NCBI RefSeq assembly: GCF_900109725.1
Contig: NZ_FOBC01000015.1
Location: 26,273-90,272, forward strand
Length of the DNA: 64,000 bases
Direction of reading: 5' to 3'
From: Halomonas daqiaonensis
GTDB lineage: Bacteria; Pseudomonadota; Gammaproteobacteria; Pseudomonadales; Halomonadaceae
In this document: positions 55,512-63,622 of the stretch, piece by piece
How the letters are laid out: each line of letters opens with the position of its first letter
Position numbering within the stretch: the stretch's first letter is position 1
Translations under genes and position numbers: made by a program
The notes under the pieces: generated by a model
Databases searched by the model: none
Seen by the model: only the letters and a program-made list of their open reading frames with translations
What the model was told of the DNA's origin: nothing

Positions 55512-56963
55512 CTAGCCTGACTCAGGTCCGATGAGATGCTTAACCTGCAGATACTCCGCCAGCCCCCAGGGGCCCAGCTCGCGGCCGATCCCACTGATAC
55601 CGAACCCACCCCAGCCGGCCTCCGGTAGCACCAGCTGCTCGCTGTTATACCAGATGCTGCCGGCACGCAGCCGCTGGCCAACCCGCCTGGCTCTCTCGAC
55701 ATCACCGGCAATCACCGTAGCGGCAAGGCCGAATGGGCTGGCGTTGGCGAGCTCAATGCCCTCCTCATCGCTGGAGACGCTTCGACCGCAGAGCACCGGT
55801 CCGAAGATCTCCTCCTGCCACAGGCGACTCTGGACCGGAACATCACGATAGAGCGTAGGTACAACGAACTCGCCGCGCTCGGGCAACTGACGATGGCGTC
55901 CATCACGCACCGCGACCAGCCCCTCCTCCCACGCAATCGCCAGGTAGCGCTGCACGGCTTCGCGCTGGCGAGCACTGGACATGGGTCCCATGTCGGTGTC
56001 GTCAGCTAGGGGATCGCCAAGGCGAATGGCGTCGAGGCGCTTACCCAGCGCCGCATAGAGCGGCTCGGCGAGATCGTCGTGGACGATCAGGCGTGAAGTG
56101 GCGGAGCAGACCTGTCCAGAATTGAAGAAGATGCCCGCCATCACCCAGTCGGCGGCCTGCTCCACCTCGGCATCATCCAGCACCAGAACGGGAGATTTCC
56201 CGCCTAACTCCAGCGAAACGTTACGGACCCCCTTAGCCGCCGCGTGCATCACCTTCTCCCCCACCACATTACTGCCGGTGAAAGAGAATTTGTCGACACC
56301 CGGGTGGGCGGTGAGCGGCGCCCCGATACCCTCGCCGTCGCCGTGCACCAGGTTGAGCACACCGGCGGGCAGGCCAACGCCCTCGGCTATCTCGGCAAGC
56401 GCCTGTTCGGGAAGCGGTGTGATCTCGGAAGGCTTGAAGACGATCGTGCAGCCCGCCGCCATGGCCGGAGCAATTTTCCACGCGCTGGTCACCAACGGGA
56501 AGTTCCAGGGAGTGATCAACCCCACCACCCCGGCAGGATCCTCATAGACTTGGGCTTGGATACCATCAAGGCCATGCTCGATAAGACGTCCCTGGCGACC
56601 TTCCAGGGCTCGGGCCTGATTCGCGTAATATCGATAGCAGGCAATGGCATCATCGAGGTCGATAGCGGCTTCGGCCAGCGCCTTGCCGTTATTGCGTGAC
56701 GACAGTTGCATCAGCTCGCCCCGGCTCGCCAACAGGGCATCGGCGAAGGCCGATAGATAAACGCCTCGCCTCTCACCGCCAAGCGCTTGCCAAGCCGGCA
56801 GGGCGTGGCGGGCAGCGGCCACTGCGGCGTCGACATCGGTGGAATCGCCGGCGGTGACCTCGGCGATTATCTCCTGTCGGTAAGGGTCCGTGACGGGCAG
56901 GCGACGATGGCTTGCACTCTCGACCCAGCGATTGTCGATGAATTGTCGTGTCAGCTGATGCAC
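55512..56963 (-). CDS. Aldehyde dehydrogenase, probably 4-guanidinobutyraldehyde dehydrogenase
   Basis: NAD(P)-dependent aldehyde dehydrogenase of the aminoaldehyde/betaine aldehyde group, 483 residues. The general base is Glu ~252 (L-E-L-G-G-K-S-P) and the nucleophile is Cys ~286 (N-S-G-Q-V-C-S-A-T-S-R). The start is set at GTG 56963, giving V/M-H-Q-L-T-R-Q-F-I-D-N-R-W; the open frame reaches 57023 but would overlap the previous gene. Last gene of the guanidino operon, so oxidation of 4-guanidinobutyraldehyde to 4-guanidinobutyrate (the KauB step) is the inferred role. Confidence 0.88.
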   Translation of the reverse strand: MHQLTRQFIDNRWVESASHRRLPVTDPYRQEIIAEVTAGDSTDVDAAVAAARHALPAWQALGGERRGVYLSAFADALLASRGELMQLSSRNNGKALAEAAIDLDDAIACYRYYANQARALEGRQGRLIEHGLDGIQAQVYEDPAGVVGLITPWNFPLVTSAWKIAPAMAAGCTIVFKPSEITPLPEQALAEIAEGVGLPAGVLNLVHGDGEGIGAPLTAHPGVDKFSFTGSNVVGEKVMHAAAKGVRNVSLELGGKSPVLVLDDAEVEQAADWVMAGIFFNSGQVCSATSRLIVHDDLAEPLYAALGKRLDAIRLGDPLADDTDMGPMSSARQREAVQRYLAIAWEEGLVAVRDGRHRQLPERGEFVVPTLYRDVPVQSRLWQEEIFGPVLCGRSVSSDEEGIELANASPFGLAATVIAGDVERARRVGQRLRAGSIWYNSEQLVLPEAGWGGFGISGIGRELGPWGLAEYLQVKHLIGPESG

Positions 56964-57003
56964 AGATGGCTCTCTCGCAGTGGGGTTCCAGGTCGGTGGG
57001 GCG

Positions 57004-58632
57004 TTATTCCTGCACCGAGGCATTCCAGGCGGCCGCGTCGATCTCTATCAGCAAGGGGCCCTGCTCGGGGCATTGCGATAATGCCTTGGCCAGGCTGGCG
57101 GGGTCGTCGGCCCGGGTGGCCAGGCAGCCGAAGCCGTTCGCCAGGGTCTGGAACTCCGGGGCATGCAGGTTCACGCCAATGGGGGCGACGCCGTTGGCGG
57201 CCATGTAACGACGAATCTCCTCGTAGCCACCGTTGTGCCAAAGGAGGATAACTACCGAAAGATGTTCCTCCACGGCGGTGGCGATCTCGGCCAGGGTGAA
57301 CATCACGCCGCCGTCGCCGACCAGCGCTACCACCGGAAGGTCCGGGCGGGCCAGCTTGGCGCCGAGGGCGGCGGGCAGGCCGTAGCCAAGGGTGCCGTAG
57401 CCGGTGGAGGCGTTGAAGAAGCGCCGCGGCTCTGGCTTGGCGACCAGGTGATTGGCGGCGTAGACCGGTGCGCAGGAGTCGCCCACCAGGATCGCCTCTG
57501 GCATCGTCTCGGCAAGTGTGGTGAAGAGCGGCACGAAGGGAGCGAACGCCGGGTCACGATCCAGCGCGAGGGCTTCCATGGTGGCGGCGGTGCGGATGCG
57601 CCCCTGCCGGGACAAGGCCACCGGGAAGTGGGCCAGCAGGGCGTCCAGCGTGGTGCCGGCATCGGCGATCAGGCCGAGAGCCAAGGACTGGTTGCGCACC
57701 AGCTGTTCCGGGTCGAGATCGACTCGGATAAGCCGGCCCGTCAGCAGGAAGCCATCGTCGAACACCACGTCATAGTCGGTCTCACCAAGCTCGGTGCCGA
57801 TGGCCAGTATCACGTCGGCTTCACGGGCCAGCTCGCGCACGGCGGGCAGGGCCGCGTTGGCGCCCAGGTCCAGCGAGTGTCTACTGCCGGCTTCAAGCCC
57901 CAGTAGACCCTTGGCGTTGATGGTAGTAACGGTGGGAGCATCCAGGCGTTCAACCAGCGCGCGGGCGGCCTCGGGCGCTGCGATGCAGCCCCCGCCCAGC
58001 AGCACCAGCGGCCGCTGTGCTTCATGCAACCAGCGTGCTGCGGTGGCGAGCCCGGCCGGGTTCGGTGCCGGTCGGTGGATGACCGGCGGGCTCCACTGTT
58101 CGGGGGGAGACACCTGAGCATCGAACAGGTCGATGGGGATCTCGATATGCACCGGTCCCGGGCGCATGCCCTCGAAGACCGCGAAAGCCCGGGCCAGTAC
58201 CTCCGGCAGGGCCACCGGATCGAGCAGGGTATGACTGAAGCGGGTCAGGCCCGCCACCAGCTGCTGCTGGCAGGGCAGTTCGTGAAGGCGACCCTGACCG
58301 CGGCCGAGGGTATCTCGACGGTTGACGCTGGAGATCACCAGCATCGGAACGGAGTCGGCCAGCGCCTGGCCCATGGCCGTGGCAATGTTGGTCATGCCGG
58401 GGCCGGTGATGATGAAGCACACCCCCGGCTGGCCGGTGGATCTGGCATAGCCGTCGGCCATGAAACCGGCGCCCTGCTCGTGGCGCGGGGTAACATGTCG
58501 AATGCCGCAGGCTTCTGCGTCTCCGCCAAGCCCCCGATAGAGCTCGACGGTGTGGACGCCGGGGATACCGAAGACGGTATCCACGCCATAGGTGTCTCGC
58601 AGCAGACGAATGAGCAGTTCTGAACAGGTCAT
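57004..58632 (-). CDS. aruI: TPP-dependent 2-ketoarginine decarboxylase-like enzyme (AruI type)
   Basis: 542 residues with the three domains of the acetolactate synthase/pyruvate decarboxylase superfamily. The TPP-activating Glu is E52 (R-H-E-Q-G-A-G). The C-terminal TPP/magnesium motif runs from G-D-G-G-V-M-F to H-N-G-G-Y. F-G-I-P-G-V-H-T-V-E-L-Y near 21-32 is typical of 5-guanidino-2-oxopentanoate decarboxylase. ATG 58632 is chosen (GAGGGG upstream). An ATG at 58647 overlapping the transporter stop is possible; the much longer open frame upstream is inside the transporter. The function is supported by the neighbouring guanidinobutyrase. Confidence 0.85.
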   Translation of the reverse strand: MTCSELLIRLLRDTYGVDTVFGIPGVHTVELYRGLGGDAEACGIRHVTPRHEQGAGFMADGYARSTGQPGVCFIITGPGMTNIATAMGQALADSVPMLVISSVNRRDTLGRGQGRLHELPCQQQLVAGLTRFSHTLLDPVALPEVLARAFAVFEGMRPGPVHIEIPIDLFDAQVSPPEQWSPPVIHRPAPNPAGLATAARWLHEAQRPLVLLGGGCIAAPEAARALVERLDAPTVTTINAKGLLGLEAGSRHSLDLGANAALPAVRELAREADVILAIGTELGETDYDVVFDDGFLLTGRLIRVDLDPEQLVRNQSLALGLIADAGTTLDALLAHFPVALSRQGRIRTAATMEALALDRDPAFAPFVPLFTTLAETMPEAILVGDSCAPVYAANHLVAKPEPRRFFNASTGYGTLGYGLPAALGAKLARPDLPVVALVGDGGVMFTLAEIATAVEEHLSVVILLWHNGGYEEIRRYMAANGVAPIGVNLHAPEFQTLANGFGCLATRADDPASLAKALSQCPEQGPLLIEIDAAAWNASVQE

Positions 58633-58643
58633 TTGGAGGCCCC

Positions 58644-60029
58644 TCATCCCACAAGCCAGTGGGCCATGACGACGATGATCGGCAAGGTGATAGCGGTACG
58701 GATCAGGAAGATAGCCGCCAGCTCCCACAGCTTCAGCGGGATCTTTGACTTCAGCAGCAAGGCACCGATCTCCGACATGTAGACCAGTTGGGTCAGCGAC
58801 AGGCAGGCGATCACGAAGCGCGTCAGCTCGCTCTCGATGTTGCTGCCCAGTACCGCTGGCAGGAACATGTCGGCGAAACCCACCAGGGTGGCGGGGGCCG
58901 CGGCCTCGGCCTCCGGCAGGCCCATCCATTCCAGTAACGGCACCATGGGCATTGAAAGCCAGGTGAAGAGCGGCGTGAACTCGGCCAGGATCAGCGCCAC
59001 GGTGCCGATGGCGATGACCAATGGCAGCAGGCCGAAGAAGATGTCGGCGACGTTGTAAAGGGCGATGCGCACCAGCTGCCGCGGGCCGGGGGCCTTCTCC
59101 GCACGGGCCACGGCCATGCCCAGGCTGTAGCGCAGAAGCCCCTGGTTGCCGGTGCGTTCTTCCTGCAGTTGGCAACCCACCGGCTCATAATAGGTATTCG
59201 GCTTGAGCGACAGCGGTGGCAACCGTGGCACAACCACCGCAGCCACCAGGCCAGAGACCACCACCGTCAGGTAAAAGGGCACGAAAAGATGGTTGATGCC
59301 GATGAAAGTCGTCACCAGGATCGCGAAGGCAATGGACACGATGGAGAAGTTGGTGGCGATGGCCGATGCTTCACGACAGTTGTAGAAGCCCTTCTCGTAC
59401 TGTTGCGTGGTAATCAGCACTCCCACCGTTCCCGACCCCATCCAGGAGGCCGTAGCATCAATGGCACTGCGGCCTGGCAACCCGAAGATCCAACGGAAAG
59501 GTGTACGTAGCAGGCTGCCGACGAATTCCATGAAGCCGAAGTCGACCAGAAACGGCAGCAGGATGGCGGCGAAGAAGAAGAAGGTGAGCAGAACCGGAGC
59601 CAGGTCGTTGAGCATCACGCCACCAGTGAAGGCGGCAGTGATGAATTCCGGACCGACCTGGAAGTAGGTCATCAAGGCAAAGAGGGCACCAAGGGCGCGC
59701 ATGGCGACCCACAACGGTGCCACGTCGAACAGTTCCTTGAGCACACCTTCGCGCGCCCAGCCTGGCTGGGTGAACTTGACCAGAAGAGTAAGTACCACGG
59801 ACAGGCACAGGACAACCGTGGCAATGGCGGGCAGGGTGCCGCCCAGCAGTGCCTTGAGCCCATCAGCGGCGAACCCCATGCCGATGTTGATGGTATCGCC
59901 CATCGAAAAGGGCACCAGGAAAAGCAATACGCCGATTATTGATGGCACGAGGAACTTGATCAGTCCATGCCGAGATAGCGGGGCGCCCTCAAGGGCTATG
60001 TCGTCTGATGTATCGAGGGAGGATGGCAT
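58644..60029 (-). CDS. YjiH-family membrane transporter
   Basis: 461 residues with about ten hydrophobic segments and two nucleoside-recognition (Gate) type regions (S-A-I-D-A-T-A-S-W-M-G-S-G-T-V-G near 190 and F-L-P-A-V-L-G-S-N-I-E-S-E near 395), the YjiH architecture. No substrate is established by sequence. Its place between guanidinobutyrase and the ketoarginine decarboxylase suggests uptake of arginine, 4-guanidinobutyrate or a related guanidino compound. The stop overlaps the region of the next start. Confidence 0.82.
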   Translation of the reverse strand: MPSSLDTSDDIALEGAPLSRHGLIKFLVPSIIGVLLFLVPFSMGDTINIGMGFAADGLKALLGGTLPAIATVVLCLSVVLTLLVKFTQPGWAREGVLKELFDVAPLWVAMRALGALFALMTYFQVGPEFITAAFTGGVMLNDLAPVLLTFFFFAAILLPFLVDFGFMEFVGSLLRTPFRWIFGLPGRSAIDATASWMGSGTVGVLITTQQYEKGFYNCREASAIATNFSIVSIAFAILVTTFIGINHLFVPFYLTVVVSGLVAAVVVPRLPPLSLKPNTYYEPVGCQLQEERTGNQGLLRYSLGMAVARAEKAPGPRQLVRIALYNVADIFFGLLPLVIAIGTVALILAEFTPLFTWLSMPMVPLLEWMGLPEAEAAAPATLVGFADMFLPAVLGSNIESELTRFVIACLSLTQLVYMSEIGALLLKSKIPLKLWELAAIFLIRTAITLPIIVVMAHWLVG

Positions 60030-60080
60030 AAAGTACCTCAGGTTGAATTATCGTTGTCGTTTCGGACTGACCGAGGAGTC

Positions 60081-61031
60081 TCAATCGCGGCGCTTGACGC
60101 CCGGCAGCACACAGAGCATTTCGTACAGGAGAGTGGCGCCCATCAGGGCGGTATTTCCGCTCGGGTCATAGGGCGGTGCCACCTCGACCAGATCACCACC
60201 CACCACGTTGAGTCCCGCCGCGCCGCGCACGATCTCCAGCCCTTGCTGGGCGGTGAGGCCGCCCATCTCGACGGTACCGGTACCCGGTGCCACGGATGGA
60301 TCGAGGGCATCGATATCAAAGGAGATATAGACCGGCCCATCGCCCATCTGCTCTCGCACCTCTGCCATCAGCGGCGCCAATGACCTGTACCAGCATTCCT
60401 CAGCCTGCACGACGCGAAAGCCCTGCTCGCGGGACCAATCGAAGTCTTCCGCGGCATAGCCGGTGCCCCGGAGCCCGATCTGGACCACACGCTGGCTGTC
60501 CAGCAGGCCTTCCTCCTGGGCGCGGCGGAAGGGGGTGCCGTGGGCGATCGGCTCGCCGAACATGTGGTCATTGATGTCGGCGTGGGCGTCGATATGAATC
60601 AGCCCCACCGGCCCATGGCGCTTGGCGATGGCACGCAGGATGGGCAGCGTGATGGTGTGCTCGCCACCCAGGGTCAAGGGAATGCAGTCGTGTTCAAGCA
60701 GCCGTTCGTAGAATGCGGTGATGATCTCCACACTCTTGGGCAGGTGAAAGGTGTTGATCGGCACATCACCGATATCCGCAACCTGAAGGCTCTCGAAGGG
60801 TGCCGCCTGGGTCGCCATGTTGTAGGGACGTAGCATGCGCGATTCATCGCGAATCTGGCGAGGACCCAGGCGGGTTCCCGGGCGGTTGGAGGTGCCGATA
60901 TCCATAGGAATACCGATGAAGGCGGCATCCAGGCCCTCGGCGCTCTCCTGAGTCGGCAACCGCATCATGGTGGCAGGCCCACCGAATCGCGGCATATCGT
61001 TACCACCTAGGGGTTGATTGAACTCACTCAT
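60081..61031 (-). CDS. gbuA: Guanidinobutyrase (ureohydrolase family)
   Basis: Hydrolyses 4-guanidinobutyrate to GABA and urea. It has 316 residues of the arginase/agmatinase fold with the dimanganese ligands in L-G-G-E-H-T, H-I-D-A-H-A-D-I-N-D and S-F-D-I-D-A-L-D-P-S. The N-terminus Q-P-L-G-G-N-D-M-P-R-F-G-G and the phrase D-I-G-D-V-P-I-N-T-F closely resemble the Pseudomonas guanidinobutyrase as I remember it. Agmatinase is the alternative, but the downstream genes favour guanidinobutyrate. First gene of the operon, behind a sigma-54 promoter. Confidence 0.88.
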   Translation of the reverse strand: MSEFNQPLGGNDMPRFGGPATMMRLPTQESAEGLDAAFIGIPMDIGTSNRPGTRLGPRQIRDESRMLRPYNMATQAAPFESLQVADIGDVPINTFHLPKSVEIITAFYERLLEHDCIPLTLGGEHTITLPILRAIAKRHGPVGLIHIDAHADINDHMFGEPIAHGTPFRRAQEEGLLDSQRVVQIGLRGTGYAAEDFDWSREQGFRVVQAEECWYRSLAPLMAEVREQMGDGPVYISFDIDALDPSVAPGTGTVEMGGLTAQQGLEIVRGAAGLNVVGGDLVEVAPPYDPSGNTALMGATLLYEMLCVLPGVKRRD

Positions 61032-61090
61032 GCAAACGTCCTCTGGATTTCCTGGTCAGTGATAGAAGCGCCCAGTGCGTTACATGTGTT

Positions 61091-61108
61091 TTGCAGGAAC
61101 CATGCCAA
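61091..61108 (-). promoter_or_regulatory. Sigma-54 (-24/-12) promoter of the gbuA operon
   Basis: On the minus strand TTGGCATGGTTCCTGCAA: GG (-24) and GC (-12) are exactly 10 nt apart, with TGGCATG against TGGCACG and CTGCA against TTGCA. The predicted start of transcription is near 61081, about 50 nt before the gbuA ATG. A sigma-54 activator gene lies divergently next to it. Confidence 0.9.
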
Positions 61109-61219
61109 CCCGATTTCAGGGCCTTGTGCGGGTTTTTTGATTCAGAATTGGATCACCTTGAGTCTTCCGATGATGCAATAATGAATTATTGATGTATTTT
61201 TGAATCGCAGGTCGGGCAC
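61109..61219 (+). promoter_or_regulatory. Probable enhancer/promoter stretch between gbuA and its activator
   Basis: 111 nt upstream of the sigma-54 promoter and before the activator start. It is AT-rich toward 61170-61200 and contains the inverted repeat AATAAT (61177-61182) with ATTATT (61185-61190), 2 nt apart. It should hold the activator binding site and the activator's own promoter; neither can be assigned firmly. Confidence 0.4.
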
Positions 61220-62644
61220 ATGAGCACCATCGATAGCCTCATCCTCAAGACCATCGTCGACACCGCGCACGACCACTACTTCATAGCCGATGCAGATGGG
61301 AAGGTTCGCTGCGTAAGCCCCAGTGCCGCCGCGGTCTATGGCATCTCCTGCGAAGAGCTTCGGGCCAGCACCGTGCAGCGCCTAGAAGCCGATGGGGTAT
61401 TGAACCCCTCGATCAGCATGGAAGTGATACGCAGTGGTCAACCGGCACAACTTGTTCAGCGCACCTGCACTGGACGTCAGGTAATTGCACAGGCCTACCC
61501 GATCTTCGAAGAGGGGAAACTGGTGGCGGTGGTGAGCCGCTCCATGGACCTCACCGACCTCCAACTACTACAGCAGGAATATGCCCTGCTCCAGCAGCGT
61601 TTAAGCGACCACCTGAAGCGCAGTCAGGTGGTCGACCAGGAAGATACGGCGCTGGAGAACGAACTCGACAACCTGGAGGTAAAGAGCCCACTGATGCGTG
61701 AGGTGGCGCTACTGCTGCGACGGGTGGCCCCTACAGATGCCAACGTGATGATGCTCGGCGAGTCAGGGGTCGGCAAGACCGCCTTCGCCCACCAGCTTCA
61801 TCGCTGGAGCGCACGACGCGATGGGCCTTTCGTCGACATCAACTGTTCAGCCATTCCAGAGAGCCTGTTCGAGGCCGAGATGTTCGGCTATCGTGCCGGG
61901 GCCTTCAGCGGTGCGGCGCCCGGGGGACGCGTCGGGCTTATCGAACAGGCCGCCAGCGGCACGCTATTTCTCGACGAGATCGGTGAGCTGCCCCTGTCGA
62001 TGCAGACAAAACTGCTCAAGGCTATTCAGGATGGTCGCATCAGTCGCCTGGGTGACAGCCAGTCCCGGCGCGTCGACTTCCGCCTGGTGGTTGCCACCAA
62101 CCAGAACCTCAGCAAGCGCGTGGAGGAAGGCTCCTTTCGCCTCGACCTTTACTACCGGCTGAACGTTATCCCAGTCACTCTGCCGCCACTGCGTGAGCGC
62201 CGCGAGGATATTCCCGGCCTGGTAGAGCAACAGCTGAAACGGCTCAATCGGCGCTATGGCATGGAAAAAATTCTCGCTCGCAGCAGCTGGCAGTCATTGA
62301 TGAGCCAGGACTGGCCTGGCAACGTACGGGAACTGGAGAACTGGCTGGAGCGGGCCTGGCTGTCCAGCGATGAAATCATCAATGCAGAGGGAACAGCCTC
62401 GCCAGAACTCGTTATGGGGCATCAGGAAGCCGAGCCCGCTGAAGATCGCACGGCACCGGGTATGCTATCCCGCTTGTGCGAAAACGAAGGCCTGAAGGAT
62501 GCCATGAGCCGCACCGAGCGCAGCATCCTGGCCGAGCTCTGCATGACACTCTTCTCAACCTATGCTATCGCCGAACGGCTCGGCATCAGCCAGCCAAGCG
62601 TCGTGAGAAAGCTCAAACAACACGGATTAAGCATCACACGGTGA
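61220..62644 (+). CDS. PAS-AAA sigma-54-dependent activator of the gbuA operon
   Basis: 474 residues: a PAS domain (~5-115), a short coiled linker (~115-150), an AAA+ domain (~155-390) and a Fis-type helix-turn-helix (~445-474, A-I-A-E-R-L-G-I-S-Q-P-S-V-V-R-K). Walker A is G-E-S-G-V-G-K-T (180-187), Walker B is T-L-F-L-D-E-I, and the arginine-finger region is F-R-L-D-L-Y-Y-R-L-N-V. The sigma-54 contact loop reads G-A-F-S-G-A (227-232) instead of G-A-F-T-G-A. Divergent from gbuA next to a sigma-54 promoter, so it is the likely activator, with the PAS domain sensing an arginine-derived or guanidino signal. Confidence 0.9.
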   Translation: MSTIDSLILKTIVDTAHDHYFIADADGKVRCVSPSAAAVYGISCEELRASTVQRLEADGVLNPSISMEVIRSGQPAQLVQRTCTGRQVIAQAYPIFEEGKLVAVVSRSMDLTDLQLLQQEYALLQQRLSDHLKRSQVVDQEDTALENELDNLEVKSPLMREVALLLRRVAPTDANVMMLGESGVGKTAFAHQLHRWSARRDGPFVDINCSAIPESLFEAEMFGYRAGAFSGAAPGGRVGLIEQAASGTLFLDEIGELPLSMQTKLLKAIQDGRISRLGDSQSRRVDFRLVVATNQNLSKRVEEGSFRLDLYYRLNVIPVTLPPLRERREDIPGLVEQQLKRLNRRYGMEKILARSSWQSLMSQDWPGNVRELENWLERAWLSSDEIINAEGTASPELVMGHQEAEPAEDRTAPGMLSRLCENEGLKDAMSRTERSILAELCMTLFSTYAIAERLGISQPSVVRKLKQHGLSITR

Positions 62645-62850
62645 TGTAACGTACGACACATTCCCCGCGTGGGATATCGCACCATGTCAGGCATCTCGTC
62701 GGCGCTAGTCAGGTGATCGAAGACGTGTGTCAATTAGGCGCGGGGAGCAAGGCCGCTGGGGCCTTGGCCGTTTCCACCGAGGTATTGAGCTTGGCGCCCT
62801 TGGGACTACCGACGAATAACTAAGGACCTGAGCGGGGCTTACCCCTATCG

Positions 62851-62883
62851 AAAACAGGCCACCGATCAGAGATCGGCGGCCTG
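62851..62883 (-). terminator. Intrinsic terminator of the phasin gene
   Basis: On the minus strand a 13-bp stem (CAGGCCGCCGATC with GATCGGTGGCCTG, one G-T pair, 3-nt loop, 62855-62883) is followed by TTTT (62851-62854). It starts about 40 nt past the phasin stop. The rest of 62645-62850 has no gene that I can support. Confidence 0.9.
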
Positions 62884-62924
62884 GGAGTGTGGCGTCGTTG
62901 CGGCCCGCGGCGCGGGCCAAAGGC

Positions 62925-63347
62925 TTACTTGGCCTTAGGAGCTGCTTCCTTGACGGCCTTGGTGGCGGTCTCGGTGGCTTCTTTAGCGCTTTCTTGAGCC
63001 TGCTTGACATTGCTCTCGGTCAGCTTCTGGCTTTCCTCGGCGAACTCCTGCTGCAGGGCCACGACCTTCTCGGCATCGCCCTTCAGGCGCTCGGTCAGCT
63101 CATTGGCGACCTTCTGTTGGCCTTCCATGTAGCTCTTGAGGCCTTCAGCGTCCTTGACCTCTACCAGGCGACGCAGCTGCGCCAGGTTGGTATCGGAATA
63201 GGCCTTGGTGGCCTCGAGCTGGGCATTGACCAGCTTCTCGGTGAAATCGACGGAGAGGGCAGCGAAGGCGCGCGCCGGAGCGAAGAACATGGAATCGAGC
63301 TGGGCGGTGTCAAACTGCTTGGGATCAAATGCGAATGCGTTGGTCAT
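62925..63347 (-). CDS. Phasin, PHA granule-associated protein
   Basis: Coats polyhydroxyalkanoate granules. It has 140 residues with phasin-type helical sequence (M-F-F-A-P-A-R-A-F-A-A-L-S-V-D-F-T-E-K-L-V near 20-40) and an Ala/Lys/Glu-rich C-terminal tail (K-E-A-T-E-T-A-T-K-A-V-K). ATG 63347 has GGAGG 7 nt upstream; the longer open frame to 63554 covers the promoter and is not coding. No PHA synthase in the window. Confidence 0.9.
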   Translation of the reverse strand: MTNAFAFDPKQFDTAQLDSMFFAPARAFAALSVDFTEKLVNAQLEATKAYSDTNLAQLRRLVEVKDAEGLKSYMEGQQKVANELTERLKGDAEKVVALQQEFAEESQKLTESNVKQAQESAKEATETATKAVKEAAPKAK

Positions 63348-63396
63348 GATGGAACCTCCAAGGTTCTGAATGTTGTGGAACGGGAGATCCCCGCTC

Positions 63397-63438
63397 TGCT
63401 GCAGTGCACAATAGCAAGGATTTTTGTGCATTGCAACA
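63397..63438 (-). promoter_or_regulatory. Phasin promoter with overlapping palindromic operator
   Basis: Two 15-bp elements of form TTGTGCAYTGCARCA face each other (63397-63411 and 63424-63438, 13/15 identical when one is reversed). On the minus strand TTGCAA (63431-63436) and TATTGT (63408-63413) make a -35/-10 pair with 17-nt spacing, so each element covers one promoter box. The TGC/GCA-rich motif resembles what the PHA repressor PhaR binds at phasin promoters (known in other bacteria); assignment here is inference. Confidence 0.68.
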
Positions 63439-63622
63439 TCCCCGAAAGTCAGGTCATCCGTGAAATCTGACTCCCAGAGCGCGTTCGACTGAACCGGCTG
63501 AGGCCGCCGAACCAGAGCGACCGAACCGGCCTTGTCGAGATCTGGAGTGGTCATCAGGGACCCTACATGTAACCTCTACTGAATCGTGGTGGCCCCAGCT
63601 CCAGCAGCCGCTGATTTGAGGA

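Noticed and set aside
58633..59175. Longer start of the TPP enzyme (about 180 extra residues)
   Set aside because: The extension lies inside the transporter gene in another frame. The enzyme family starts at the M-T-C-S-E-L-L sequence.
62748..62766. Inverted repeat CAAGGCC/GGCCTTG as terminator of the sigma-54 activator
   Set aside because: The stem is short and followed by only three Ts, about 100 nt past the stop; too weak to call.
63348..63554. Longer phasin start at 63554
   Set aside because: It would cover the promoter and palindromic operator. ATG 63347 has GGAGG at the right distance and gives the normal phasin N-terminus.
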